From an uncultured Odoribacter sp. (GTDB taxonomy: Bacteria; Bacteroidota; Bacteroidia; Bacteroidales; Marinifilaceae), in NCBI GenBank assembly GCA_944321145.1, contig CALUKF010000017.1, forward strand, positions 1 through 50,158: a stretch of DNA of 50,158 nucleotides, in the 5' to 3' direction. Both the position numbers and the translations under genes were made by a program. The notes under the pieces were generated by a model, which was not told the DNA's origin, did no database searches, and worked only from the letters and a program-made list of their open reading frames with translations. The stretch's first letter is position 1, and each line of letters opens with the position of its first letter. Shown here in pieces: positions 1 to 7,100 of this stretch.

Positions 1-52
1 CCCTTGAGTGCCGATGGTACTGCAGAAATGTGGGAGAGTAGGTCGATGCCGA
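1..52 (+). rRNA. rrf: 5S ribosomal RNA, 3' end (partial)
   Basis: The first ~52 bases match the 3' half of a bacterial 5S rRNA: the conserved GCCGATGGTACTGC segment followed by TGGGAGAGTAGGTCG and a closing GCCGA. The 5' part lies outside the window, so an rRNA operon ends here. The exact 3' base is approximate. An intrinsic terminator follows within about 15 bases. Confidence 0.88.
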
Positions 53-64
53 ATTTAATTGGAA

Positions 65-101
65 GGGAGTATTTTTCTGAATGAGAAATGCTCCCTTTTT
101 T
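65..101 (+). terminator. rRNA operon terminator
   Basis: A 10-bp stem (65-74 with 86-95, one G-U pair) is followed by a six-T run at 96-101. It sits directly after the 5S rRNA and is a textbook Rho-independent terminator. Confidence 0.85.
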
Positions 102-112
102 GTTATTAATAT

Positions 113-120
113 TACTTTTG
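113..120 (+). promoter_or_regulatory. -7 box TACTTTTG for the APH-family kinase gene
   Basis: TACTTTTG fits the Bacteroidota -7 consensus TAnnTTTG and lies 24 bases before the ATG at 144. I see no convincing -33 element at the usual spacing, so only half of the promoter is supported. Confidence 0.4.
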
Positions 121-143
121 TGTAGTATTAGCTATTCATCGTT

Positions 144-1151
144 ATGCAACAAAAAACAGAAAAAGTTATTGCTTTATTGAAAGCTTATTTGGGTACTTTG
201 CCTTTACGGACGGAGATGTTGCCGGCATCGGGGTCCCAACGACAATATTACCGTTTGTACACAAGCGCAGGTCCTTTCATTGGAGTGTACCATGCTGATA
301 TGTTAGAAAATCGTCTTTTTATTGATTTCTCACGACATTTTAGGGCGAAAGGTTTGCCTGTTCCTGAAATATTTGCTGTTTCGGATGATGGGCTAGTGTA
401 TCTTCAAGAAGATTTAGGAGAAGTGATGTTGTTGGATTTTGTAGGGCAGCATCGGAAGGGGAATATGTTGGACGAAACTGCCCTTTCCCTTTATAAAAAA
501 GTATTGTTTGAATTGCTCCGTTTTCAATTTTTAGGAGGGGAAGGCTTGGATTACTCGCATTGCATTCCACGTCCGGTATTCGATAGACGCTGCATAGCAT
601 GGGACTTGAATTATTTTAAGTATTGCTTTTTGCGATTATCTGGTGTTCCCTTTTCAGAGAATGCTTTGGAAGATGATTTTGAGCATTTGTTAATACAGGC
701 ATGCAGTGTACCGGCAGATACATTTATGTTTCGTGATTTTCAGTCCCGTAATATTATGGTACGGGGGGATAAGGTATGGTTTATTGATTACCAGGGGGGA
801 AGGAAAGGTGCATTGCACTATGATGTCGCATCCCTGCTGTATGATGCTGTGGTTGAGATTCCTGAACAGCAACGGGAGGAATTGTTGCAATATTACATTA
901 CTGAGTTGCAAAACTATCGGAAGATCTCTGCAGAGGAATTCATTGCAGACTATTATCGTTTTGTATTAATACGGCTTTTGCAAGCGATGGGAGCATTTGG
1001 GTTACGTGGGCTTTACGAGAAAAAGCAGCATTTTATAGATTCCATTGCTCCAGGTGTTCGCACTATTTGTGCCCTTTTGTCTGAACGATGTTTGGGTAAA
1101 GAGTATCCAGAATTGCAGAGTGTGTTTGCTGCTTTGGAGGAACGCTTTTGA
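144..1151 (+). CDS. APH-family phosphotransferase (sugar/aminoglycoside kinase fold)
   Basis: This 335-residue cytosolic protein belongs to the aminoglycoside phosphotransferase / choline kinase fold. The sequence shows the kinase catalytic loop MFRDFQSRNIMV (Asp followed five residues later by Asn) and the metal-binding Asp in WFIDYQGG. An N-terminal lobe carries YRLYTSAGPFIGVYH and the hinge-like VYLQEDLG. Relatives include AmgK-like kinases that phosphorylate the anomeric carbon of N-acetylmuramate/GlcNAc in cell-wall recycling, often beside a MurU-type nucleotidyltransferase. No such partner lies downstream: the next gene is a convergent NUDIX hydrolase only two bases away. The substrate is therefore inferred from the fold alone, and an antibiotic-resistance role should not be assumed. 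The gene follows an rRNA terminator and seems to have its own promoter. Confidence 0.8.
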   Translation: MQQKTEKVIALLKAYLGTLPLRTEMLPASGSQRQYYRLYTSAGPFIGVYHADMLENRLFIDFSRHFRAKGLPVPEIFAVSDDGLVYLQEDLGEVMLLDFVGQHRKGNMLDETALSLYKKVLFELLRFQFLGGEGLDYSHCIPRPVFDRRCIAWDLNYFKYCFLRLSGVPFSENALEDDFEHLLIQACSVPADTFMFRDFQSRNIMVRGDKVWFIDYQGGRKGALHYDVASLLYDAVVEIPEQQREELLQYYITELQNYRKISAEEFIADYYRFVLIRLLQAMGAFGLRGLYEKKQHFIDSIAPGVRTICALLSERCLGKEYPELQSVFAALEERF

Positions 1152-1153
1152 TG

Positions 1154-1759
1154 CTAAACTTCTTTTATTTTTTGGAAAACAGGCATAAGCGAGGCGTAAG
1201 TTTCAGAAAAAAGCCGGTCGATATCTGTTATAGGAAACCAAAAAGCACTTTCGATGTCCTCTTCTTGCTGTGGAGTTAGTGCCGAGTGAGGGGGGCAGGT
1301 CATGGCATACCAGAATGTTTCTTTTAAATGCCATTTTCCGTTACGGAAATATAAGTGCCAAGTATGGGTGAGATAATTTGTGATTTTTACTCCCTTTAAT
1401 CCGCACTCTTCCTCGACCTCCCGTACAGCACATGCCTCGATACTTTCCCCTGTTTCCAAATGACCTTTGGGGAGGTCATACATTCCTAACCGTCGGATGA
1501 CGGCTATATTTCCTTGTTCGAAAACCACTCCTCCTGCTGCTTTGACATAGAAAAAACAAGATTTGAAAACTTCCATCAGTTCCTCCAAATTCGGGTGATA
1601 AATGACTGCCGTAAAAGAATCGCCTCCATTCAGTCGTTCCCAAATAAACTGTTGAAGTCGGGTACTTTCTGCTGAGCGGAGACAATATTTGCCTTTTCCA
1701 CACAAATTCTCATCATCGGTGAGTAAAAAACAACTCTCTTTGAAAAATACTTTATACAT
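1154..1759 (-). CDS. NUDIX hydrolase
   Basis: The 201-residue protein contains a complete Nudix box (GX5EX7REUXEEXGU): a Gly-His-Leu-Glu-Thr-Gly-Glu start, then REVEEECGL. This motif binds Mg2+ for hydrolysis of nucleoside diphosphates linked to another moiety. The Nudix domain fills roughly residues 75-195, preceded by AAGGVVFEQGNIAVIRR, the first strand of the fold. The N-terminal ~70 residues form a separate small region seen in Bacteroidota relatives. Residues YDLPKGHLE next to the box resemble Ap4A- or diphosphoinositol-type hydrolases, but the substrate cannot be read from sequence. It converges with the APH-family gene (2-base gap) and diverges from pyrE; its 5' end overlaps the likely pyrE -7 box. 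Confidence 0.88.
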   Translation of the reverse strand: MYKVFFKESCFLLTDDENLCGKGKYCLRSAESTRLQQFIWERLNGGDSFTAVIYHPNLEELMEVFKSCFFYVKAAGGVVFEQGNIAVIRRLGMYDLPKGHLETGESIEACAVREVEEECGLKGVKITNYLTHTWHLYFRNGKWHLKETFWYAMTCPPHSALTPQQEEDIESAFWFPITDIDRLFSETYASLMPVFQKIKEV

Positions 1760-1762
1760 TTG
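1755..1762 (+). promoter_or_regulatory. -7 box TACATTTG, likely pyrE promoter
   Basis: TACATTTG matches TAnnTTTG and lies 38 bases before the pyrE ATG. It overlaps the first codons of the divergent NUDIX gene. A -33 TTG at 19-20 bases is not clear. Confidence 0.4.
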
Positions 1763-1785
1763 CAGTGTTATTATAATTAGTCACA

Positions 1786-1793
1786 CAAAAATA
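1786..1793 (-). promoter_or_regulatory. -7 box TATTTTTG, likely NUDIX gene promoter
   Basis: On the minus strand TATTTTTG lies 26 bases before the NUDIX start codon at 1759 and fits TAnnTTTG. It is close to, and back-to-back with, the pyrE -7 box, so the two genes may share a compact divergent control region. No clear -33 element is visible. Confidence 0.35.
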
Positions 1794-1800
1794 CGCAAAA

Positions 1801-2430
1801 ATGAATACAATTGCAGAAAAAGTGGCGTCTTATTTATTGGACATCAAAGCCATAAAGTTGGAGCCTAATCAACCATTCACTTGGGCTTCAGGTTGGAAAT
1901 CACCGATTTATTGCGATAACCGGAAGACTTTGTCTTATCCAGAAGTACGTTCCTATATCAAAGAACAGTTTGTTGCTCTTATCCGTGAGAAGTATCCTCA
2001 AGTGGAAGTTATTGCAGGCGTTGCTACAGGCGCCATCGCACAAGGTGTCCTCGTAGCTCAAGAATTGGGTTTGCCGTTTATTTATGTGCGTTCCTCTGCT
2101 AAAAACCACGGGCTGGAAAATTTGATAGAAGGAGAATATCGCGCAGGGCAGAAAGTCGTTGTTATTGAGGATTTGGTTTCCACTGGCGGTTCTAGTTTGC
2201 AAGCTGTCGAAGCTTTAAGGAATGCAGGGTGTGATGTCTTGGGTATGATGGCAATATTTACCTACGGATTTCAGAAGGCAGTAGATAATTTTCAACAAGC
2301 TCATTGCGAATTGACAACCCTAAGCGATTATAATGCCATGATAGAGCTTGCCCTGAAAATCGGTTATGTCAAGCCCGAGCACATAGAGAAACTTAGAGAA
2401 TGGCGGCTCAGTCCTGAAACGTATAAATAA
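1801..2430 (+). CDS. pyrE: orotate phosphoribosyltransferase
   Basis: PyrE joins orotate to PRPP to give orotidine 5'-monophosphate, the fifth step of de novo pyrimidine synthesis. The 209-residue protein has the type I PRTase PRPP-binding motif VVVIEDLVSTGGSS at about residues 119-132, the orotate-side segment TWASGWKSPIYCDNR near the N-terminus, and VAGVATGAIAQG, typical of OPRTases. The length is normal. The ATG at 1801 follows an A-rich stretch with no Shine-Dalgarno, as is usual in this phylum. A small SRPBCC protein starts seven bases after the stop and is probably co-transcribed. Confidence 0.97.
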   Translation: MNTIAEKVASYLLDIKAIKLEPNQPFTWASGWKSPIYCDNRKTLSYPEVRSYIKEQFVALIREKYPQVEVIAGVATGAIAQGVLVAQELGLPFIYVRSSAKNHGLENLIEGEYRAGQKVVVIEDLVSTGGSSLQAVEALRNAGCDVLGMMAIFTYGFQKAVDNFQQAHCELTTLSDYNAMIELALKIGYVKPEHIEKLREWRLSPETYK

Positions 2431-2437
2431 ACCAATT

Positions 2438-2920
2438 ATGTCGACAGTCAAAGTTGCAAGTGCTGTTTATAAAATAGACTCTCCGATACAGGACGTTTAC
2501 TTTTTGCTTTCCGATTTTAACCGCTTGGGGCGTCTCTTTGATATGGCAAAAAGCATGGGAATGGGCAATCATCCGGATGTTGTCAAGATTTCTGAAAAAC
2601 TGGAAAGTATAGGTTTCTCCGAAGATGCTTGGCACCTGAGAGTAAAAGATGTAGGGGATATGTCCATCGAAATTGAGGAGCGTGAAGAACCCAAGTTGAT
2701 TAAATTTGGTACTGCAGGGGCTGCTCCATTTAAATTCAATATTTGGATTCAGCTTTTGGAAAATGCTCCCTACGATACTCGGACAAAAGTCACTTTTCAA
2801 GGTGAGTTGAACGTGTTGGCACGAATGTTTTTGAAAGGGAAATTGGAAAAAGGGATAGAACAATTGGCAAATGGGCTGACAAAAATCCCTTATAGCCTTT
2901 TGCGAAGAATGAATTCTTGA
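2438..2920 (+). CDS. SRPBCC (START-like) family protein
   Basis: The 160-residue protein has the SRPBCC/START-like layout: an initial strand (STVKVASAVYKIDSPIQDVYFLLSDF, the conserved 'cup' entry with an Asp-Phe pair), a series of strands, and a long C-terminal helix (ARMFLKGKLEKGIEQLANGLTKIP). Proteins of this fold carry a deep hydrophobic pocket and bind lipids or other small apolar molecules. There is no signal peptide, so it acts in the cytosol. It lies seven bases after pyrE and ends before a strong bidirectional terminator, so the two form an operon. I recognise the fold but not a specific function. Confidence 0.75.
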   Translation: MSTVKVASAVYKIDSPIQDVYFLLSDFNRLGRLFDMAKSMGMGNHPDVVKISEKLESIGFSEDAWHLRVKDVGDMSIEIEEREEPKLIKFGTAGAAPFKFNIWIQLLENAPYDTRTKVTFQGELNVLARMFLKGKLEKGIEQLANGLTKIPYSLLRRMNS

Positions 2921-2956
2921 CATAGGAGAGAGTTGCAGTCTTTTTATCTCAAAATA

Positions 2957-3009
2957 AACTCAGAGTAGGTTTAGGAATTTTTGATTTCCTGAACTTACTC
3001 TGAGTTTTT
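2957..3009. terminator. bidirectional terminator between the SRPBCC gene and clpX
   Basis: A 21-bp nearly perfect stem (2957-2977 with 2986-3006, two G-U pairs on the + strand) is followed by T5 on the + strand. It is preceded by an A-rich run that gives a T-rich tail on the minus strand. It sits between convergent genes and can end both. Confidence 0.88.
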
Positions 3010-3085
3010 CATGGAAAGGGAGATTAAAAGCTATCCGGCTGCAATTTGTACTTAAGTACAAGCGGCTTCCGGAAGGCTGTTTCGT

Positions 3086-4300
3086 TTATGCGCGCAATTT
3101 CTGTGCTTGCACGTGGCTGAGCTTCTGCTCGGCATAAGCCTTATCGATGATAATTTCTTCGCATGTCTGCGAAGGAACTTCAAACATGAGGTCGGTCATG
3201 ATGGCTTCGCATATAGAGCGTAAGCCGCGAGCACCTAATTTGAATTCGATGGCTTTGTCGACAATATATTCATATACATCCTCGTTGAATTTTAGAGTGA
3301 TGTTATCTAATGCGAATAACTTGATATATTGTCGAATAATGGCATTTTTAGGTTCTGTCAGAATGTTGCGCAAGGCTTGTCGGTCGAGGGGTTCAAGATA
3401 AGTTAGCACCGGCAAACGACCGATGATTTCTGGAATCAGTCCGAAAGACTTCAAGTCTTGGGGTGCAATGTATTGCAGGAAATTCTCTCGGTCGATTTTT
3501 TCACTTGCTTGGCTGGCGTTGAAACCGACTACCATGGAATTCATGCGTGCTGCAATTTTCTTCTCTATTCCGTCGAAAGCTCCTCCGCAGATGAAGAGTA
3601 TGTTTTTCGTGTTTACCGGTATCATCTTTTGGTCGGGATGTTTCCGTCCACCTTGTGGTGGTACATTGACGATAGAACCTTCCAACAATTTCAGCAACCC
3701 TTGTTGTACGCCTTCGCCACTGACGTCCCGTGTAATAGATGGATTATCGCCTTTGCGTGCGATTTTGTCCAGTTCGTCAATGAAGACAATTCCTTTCTCG
3801 GCTGCTTCTACATCATAGTCAGCTGCTTGCAGTAGTCGGGTGAGGATGGATTCAATATCTTCGCCGACATAGCCGGCTTCTGTGAGTACTGTTGCATCCA
3901 CGATGGTGAAGGGCACATGCAGCATTTTGGCAATGGTGCGCGCTAGCAGTGTTTTGCCCGTACCTGTGCGTCCAACCATGATGATGTTCGATTTCTCAAT
4001 CTCCACGTCGTCTTTGTCTCCAGCATGCAGAAGTCTCTTGTAATGATTGTAAACAGCTACAGCGAGATGCTTTTTGGCTTCGTCCTGTCCGATGACATAT
4101 TGGTCTAAAAAGGCTTTGATTTCCAGTGGTTTTTTAACTTCGATGCGTTCTAAGTTCAAGTTTGATTTACCCCGCATCTCTTCTTGTACAATCTCATATG
4201 CCTGCGTGGCACAGTCATCGCAAATGAAGCCATCTGCACCGGCAATCAGCAGGTTGACCTCATTTCGGGTACGACCGCAGAATGAACATTTATCTTGCAT
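3086..4300 (-). CDS. clpX: ATP-dependent Clp protease ATP-binding subunit ClpX
   Basis: ClpX is the AAA+ unfoldase that feeds substrates into the ClpP chamber. The 404-residue protein has the N-terminal zinc-binding domain (CSFC near residue 5 and CDDC near residue 28), a Walker A motif GRTGTGKT, Walker B VFIDELDK, the pore-loop GYVG and the sensor-2 GARGLR. The usual IGF loop that docks on ClpP appears as VVGFN. Length is normal for the family. Its start overlaps the last 11 bases of clpP, so translation of the two subunits is probably coupled. It ends before the strong terminator shared with the SRPBCC gene. Confidence 0.97.
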   Translation of the reverse strand: MQDKCSFCGRTRNEVNLLIAGADGFICDDCATQAYEIVQEEMRGKSNLNLERIEVKKPLEIKAFLDQYVIGQDEAKKHLAVAVYNHYKRLLHAGDKDDVEIEKSNIIMVGRTGTGKTLLARTIAKMLHVPFTIVDATVLTEAGYVGEDIESILTRLLQAADYDVEAAEKGIVFIDELDKIARKGDNPSITRDVSGEGVQQGLLKLLEGSIVNVPPQGGRKHPDQKMIPVNTKNILFICGGAFDGIEKKIAARMNSMVVGFNASQASEKIDRENFLQYIAPQDLKSFGLIPEIIGRLPVLTYLEPLDRQALRNILTEPKNAIIRQYIKLFALDNITLKFNEDVYEYIVDKAIEFKLGARGLRSICEAIMTDLMFEVPSQTCEEIIIDKAYAEQKLSHVQAQKLRA

Positions 4301-4985
4301 TGCCTGTTGTTTTTTTATCTCTGATTAAAATGGAGTCTATCATGCCATATTCTTTGGCTTCTTCGGCAGTCATCCAGTAATCTCGGTCAGAATCTTTTTC
4401 GACTTTTTTGTATGGCTGTCCGGAATGTTCTGAGATAATGGAGTAAAGTTCCTTCTTTAGTTTCTGCACTTCCCGTGAAGTAATTTCAATGTCTGAAGCC
4501 TGTCCTTGTACTCCACTCATGGGCTGATGAATCATGATGCGGGAATGTTTTAGTGCAGAGCGTTTCCCTGCCGTGCCTGCACACATCAGCACGGCTGCCA
4601 TTGAAGCTGCAAGCCCTGTACAGATAGTAGCGACATCGCAATTGATGAATTGCATGGTGTCGTATATTCCCAGACCGGCATAGATGGAGCCTCCTGGGCT
4701 GTTGAAATAGAGCTGGATATCACGACCGGGGTCTGCTGTTTCCAGAAATAGCAACTGTGCCATGATGATATTGGCAACATCGTCATCAATAGGCACACCG
4801 AGAAAGATGATACGGTCCATCATTAATCGGGAAAATACGTCCATTGTTGCAATGTTTAATTGCCGTTCTTCAATGATATTTGGCGTAATGTAACTATTCG
4901 TTGCCGCCTGATAACGATGCAGGTTCAGGCTGCTGATGCCTCTATTATGCAGGGCATATTGTTGAAATTCATCCTTTTGATTCAT
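4290..4985 (-). CDS. clpP: ATP-dependent Clp protease proteolytic subunit ClpP
   Basis: ClpP forms the double heptameric peptidase chamber that works with ClpX. The 231-residue protein has the Ser nucleophile in GLAASMAA (Ser128), the catalytic His in MIHQP (His153), and the acidic residue in the [10 protein letters not shown] segment that completes the triad. The oligomer interface FNSPGGS is also present. A ~50-residue N-terminal extension precedes the mature core ([13 protein letters not shown]), as in other Bacteroidota ClpP propeptides. It is the first gene of the clpP-clpX operon, with a good promoter at 5012-5042; no trigger factor gene lies upstream. Confidence 0.97.
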   Translation of the reverse strand: MNQKDEFQQYALHNRGISSLNLHRYQAATNSYITPNIIEERQLNIATMDVFSRLMMDRIIFLGVPIDDDVANIIMAQLLFLETADPGRDIQLYFNSPGGSIYAGLGIYDTMQFINCDVATICTGLAASMAAVLMCAGTAGKRSALKHSRIMIHQPMSGVQGQASDIEITSREVQKLKKELYSIISEHSGQPYKKVEKDSDRDYWMTAEEAKEYGMIDSILIRDKKTTGNAR

Positions 4986-5011
4986 AATATTTCCTATTCA
5001 TTTCAAGGGGA

Positions 5012-5042
5012 CTAAATTACATAAAAAATACTGATTGGACAA
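5012..5042 (-). promoter_or_regulatory. clpP-clpX promoter
   Basis: On the minus strand a -33 TTG (5040-5042) is followed after 20 bases by TAATTTAG (5012-5019), close to the TAnnTTTG -7 consensus. It lies 26 bases before the clpP ATG. Confidence 0.55.
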
Positions 5043-5131
5043 TGGTGGTTTGATTTTTGCTGGTGAAGATTTTGAAAATAGTTTGTAGGGATGGTTTTTT
5101 CTGCGCCGAAAAGAATTTTCGATATTTGTTT

Positions 5132-5160
5132 TTGATTGATTGATTTTTGAGTTATCTTTG
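5132..5160 (+). promoter_or_regulatory. rpsU promoter
   Basis: A -33 TTG (5132-5134) and a perfect -7 TATCTTTG (5153-5160) are separated by 18 bases. Transcription would begin near 5167, giving rpsU a leader of about 210 bases. Confidence 0.65.
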
Positions 5161-5166
5161 CGCCTC

Positions 5167-5377
5167 AAATTGTGATGAATTAAAAATATGTTGAACGCAT
5201 TAATAGTCAATATTCTTGGAAAGGAGGGTTGTCCGTTAGGCTGAAAAGAAGTTTTTTTATGACGAGAAACGGGAAAAAGAATGAGATTTTCGTCTGCCCA
5301 AGCTGCCGGGGTGAAGGCAGGAAAGGGTGGGCAATTAATGCGTATTTATGTTGAATTGAAATTTTAAATTAGAAATT
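5167..5377 (+). promoter_or_regulatory. long 5' leader of rpsU with internal Shine-Dalgarno, short ORF and hairpin
   Basis: The region between the rpsU promoter and its start codon is unusually long for a ribosomal-protein monocistron. It contains a short ORF (5188-5244, 18 codons) that spans a strong Shine-Dalgarno-like AAAGGAGGG at 5220-5228. A GC-rich imperfect hairpin lies around 5293-5335 (inner stem CTGCC/GGCAG, outer TGCCC/GGGCA). The rpsU ATG itself is preceded only by A/T-rich sequence. In Bacteroidota, bS21 helps hide the anti-Shine-Dalgarno of 16S rRNA, so a strong Shine-Dalgarno in the bS21 leader suggests autogenous control. That role is inference. Confidence 0.5.
5188..5244 (+). 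CDS. possible upstream ORF in the rpsU leader (18 codons)
   Basis: An ATG at 5188, about 21 bases after the predicted transcription start, opens an 18-codon frame ending TGA at 5242-5244. The predicted peptide is MLNALIVNILGKEGCPLG. The internal AAAGGAGGG lies within the frame. No homology is recognised. It could be a regulatory leader peptide or chance; conservation in relatives would decide. Confidence 0.2.
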   Translation: MLNALIVNILGKEGCPLG

Positions 5378-5569
5378 ATGCTTATAGTACCTTTAAAAGA
5401 AGGCGAAAACATAGAGAGAGCCTTGAAAAAATTTAAAAGAAAATTTGAGAAAACCGGTGTAGTTAAAGAACTTAGGGATCGCCAAGCGTTTACGAAACCT
5501 TCGGTGCGTAACCGTGCACAACGGATTAAGGCGATTTATAAACAGAGTTTGCAGCAAGCAGAGGAATAA
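5378..5569 (+). CDS. rpsU: 30S ribosomal protein S21 (bS21)
   Basis: This 63-residue basic protein begins MLIVPLKEGENIERALKKFKRK, the typical bS21 N-terminus in Bacteroidota, with an RKF..TGVVKELRDRQ core and a basic tail. bS21 sits on the small-subunit platform next to the 3' end of 16S rRNA. In this phylum it contributes to sequestering the anti-Shine-Dalgarno, which explains why most genes lack that signal. The gene follows a long leader and is probably co-transcribed with the recombinase/HPF gene 70 bases downstream. The length is normal. Confidence 0.95.
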   Translation: MLIVPLKEGENIERALKKFKRKFEKTGVVKELRDRQAFTKPSVRNRAQRIKAIYKQSLQQAEE

Positions 5570-5638
5570 TTTTTTCCTTGAAATGCTTGTTTTTCTCGAA
5601 AGAAAGCCTTACATTGGGTTCGTTTTTGAAGAGAGCGT

Positions 5639-6883
5639 ATGGAAACGGACGAATTCTTAGCTTATTTGAGTAATGTCAAGCGGTATTCGCAGCACACTAT
5701 TACGGCTTATGCAGAGGATTTGTGCCAGTTTATTGAGTTCTGTGAAAAGGTTGAGAATGTAAGTGAGTGGACTGAGGTCACGCCTTTGGTGGTGAGGCAT
5801 TTTGAGATGGAGTTAATGGCGGGGCGCTTGAACCGTCGGAAGAGGCAAGGGCGAGGACGTCCGAAGGCTCTGAATGCAAGGAGCGTGCAACGTAAGTTGT
5901 GTGCTTTGCGTTCGCTATTCCGTTATTTAATACATGAGGGAGTGGTGGAGCATAGCCCGATGGAGGGTGTGGCGCCATTGAAATTTGCAAAAAAGTTGCC
6001 GGTTTTTGTTCCGGACTACCGCATGGATACTTTGCTTGATAAGAAGAAGCGGGAGCAGGACTTCTCGGGATATCGGGATTATATGTTTTTGCTGACGGCT
6101 TATTGCGCAGGGATGCGTGTGGGGGAATTAGAGGCGTTGAAGCTGGAAGATGTGGATTTCGCAGGAGGCGTGGTGCGGGTGACCGGCAAAGGAAACAAGG
6201 AACGGCTTGTGCCGATGATAGAGGAGTTGAGTGATGCGGCGGCAATTTATTTGCAGCGGCGAAAGGCTGTTTTGGTAGAAAAAGGAATTAGCCATTCTTT
6301 TTTCTTCATTACGGATGCAGGACGCCCGGCAAGTGCGCAGTATATTTATAGGCATGTGCGTGCTTGTTTGTCGAACGTGGAGGCGTTAGCAAAACGGAGC
6401 CCTCATGTGTTGCGGCATTCTTTTGCGACGGCTTTGTTGAATGGCGGTGCGGAGTTGGAGGCGATACGTTTGTTGTTAGGACATTCCAGTTTGGCGGCGA
6501 CTCAGGTCTATACTCATAATTCTTTTGAGAGAATGAAACAAGTTTATAACCAAGCTCATCCACGAGCTAAAAAGTTTAGAGTTATGGAAGTTAAAATTAA
6601 TGCAGTCGGTTTTTCTGCAAGTTCGCAGTTGGAAGAATTTATCCAAAAGAAAATCGGTAAGTTGGATAAATATTACGATGGTATCGTCAGTATCGAAGTG
6701 GCGCTGAAATTAGAGAAAGATGACAATCTGGAGAATAAGGTAGTAGAGGTGACTGTTGGAGTGAAAGGACAGGATGTCTTTGCTAGCAAGAAGGCGCGAA
6801 AGTTCGAGGATGCTGTTGATGAATTGTACGATGTCGTAAAGCGTCAATTGGTAAAAGTGAAAGAGAAAGAGCGCGAAGGTTGA
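5639..6883 (+). CDS. xerC: XerC-type tyrosine recombinase in frame with a short HPF/RaiA domain
   Basis: Residues 1-312 are a complete tyrosine recombinase. They have an N-terminal SAM-like core-binding domain and a catalytic domain with Arg in AGMRVGELEAL, Lys in GKGNKERLVP, HxxR in PHVLRHSFATALL, His in LLGHSS and the nucleophile Tyr in QVYTHNS. XerC/D-like enzymes resolve chromosome dimers at dif. The frame then runs without a stop through KKFRV into a 99-residue ribosome hibernation factor starting at Met316. In relatives these are normally two adjacent genes. One extra A in the A5 run at 6569-6573 would give a stop two codons later (HPRAKKV-stop) and leave HPF starting 4 bases downstream. 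A real fusion, a -1 frameshift on AAAAAG, or a sequencing error are all possible. The gene lies 70 bases after rpsU. Confidence 0.85.
   Translation: METDEFLAYLSNVKRYSQHTITAYAEDLCQFIEFCEKVENVSEWTEVTPLVVRHFEMELMAGRLNRRKRQGRGRPKALNARSVQRKLCALRSLFRYLIHEGVVEHSPMEGVAPLKFAKKLPVFVPDYRMDTLLDKKKREQDFSGYRDYMFLLTAYCAGMRVGELEALKLEDVDFAGGVVRVTGKGNKERLVPMIEELSDAAAIYLQRRKAVLVEKGISHSFFFITDAGRPASAQYIYRHVRACLSNVEALAKRSPHVLRHSFATALLNGGAELEAIRLLLGHSSLAATQVYTHNSFERMKQVYNQAHPRAKKFRVMEVKINAVGFSASSQLEEFIQKKIGKLDKYYDGIVSIEVALKLEKDDNLENKVVEVTVGVKGQDVFASKKARKFEDAVDELYDVVKRQLVKVKEKEREG
6584..6883 (+). CDS. hpf: ribosome hibernation-promoting factor, short HPF/RaiA family (internal start)
   Basis: From the ATG at 6584 the 99-residue product is a stand-alone short HPF/RaiA: MEVKINAVGFSASSQLEEFI at the start, a beta-alpha-beta-beta-beta-alpha pattern, and basic patches (KKIGKLDKYY, ASKKARKFEDAVDELYDVVKRQL). 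Such proteins bind the decoding centre of the 30S subunit in stationary phase and block translation. It lacks the C-terminal dimerisation domain of long HPF. As written, its frame is continuous with the recombinase upstream, so it may be made as a fusion, from this internal start, or both. Linkage with rpsU and tuf matches the usual Bacteroidales order and supports an independent gene. Confidence 0.75.
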   Translation: MEVKINAVGFSASSQLEEFIQKKIGKLDKYYDGIVSIEVALKLEKDDNLENKVVEVTVGVKGQDVFASKKARKFEDAVDELYDVVKRQLVKVKEKEREG

Positions 6884-6949
6884 TGCTTTGAAAAGACAAA
6901 TTTGCCAGGGCGGGCAAGAAAAACTTTTCTAAAGTTTGTGGGATAAAAT

Positions 6950-6980
6950 TTTGTATCACAAATTTTTTTGGTTACATTTG
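6950..6980 (+). promoter_or_regulatory. tuf promoter
   Basis: TTTG (6950-6953), 19 bases, then TACATTTG (6973-6980) is a near-perfect Bacteroidota housekeeping promoter. The start site would fall near 6987, leaving a ~110-base leader before tuf. Confidence 0.75.
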
Positions 6981-7100
6981 CACGCTCAAAAGAGGGGATT
7001 TGTGGAGGCTTGTTTTGTTAAGTGATTGCAAATCTGTCTGTTTTTGAATGATAATGAAGTTTATGAGATAAGTTGTTTAATAATAAAAATGTTTTAAGTC

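Noticed and set aside
144-1151. Aminoglycoside resistance gene
   Set aside because: The APH fold alone does not indicate resistance; chromosomal housekeeping context and the divergent catalytic loop fit a sugar or metabolite kinase better.
5259-5354. 31-codon frame in the rpsU leader with a CPSC motif
   Set aside because: It overlaps the predicted hairpin, lies 31 bases beyond the Shine-Dalgarno, and the Cys pair is not part of any known fold; noted but not called.
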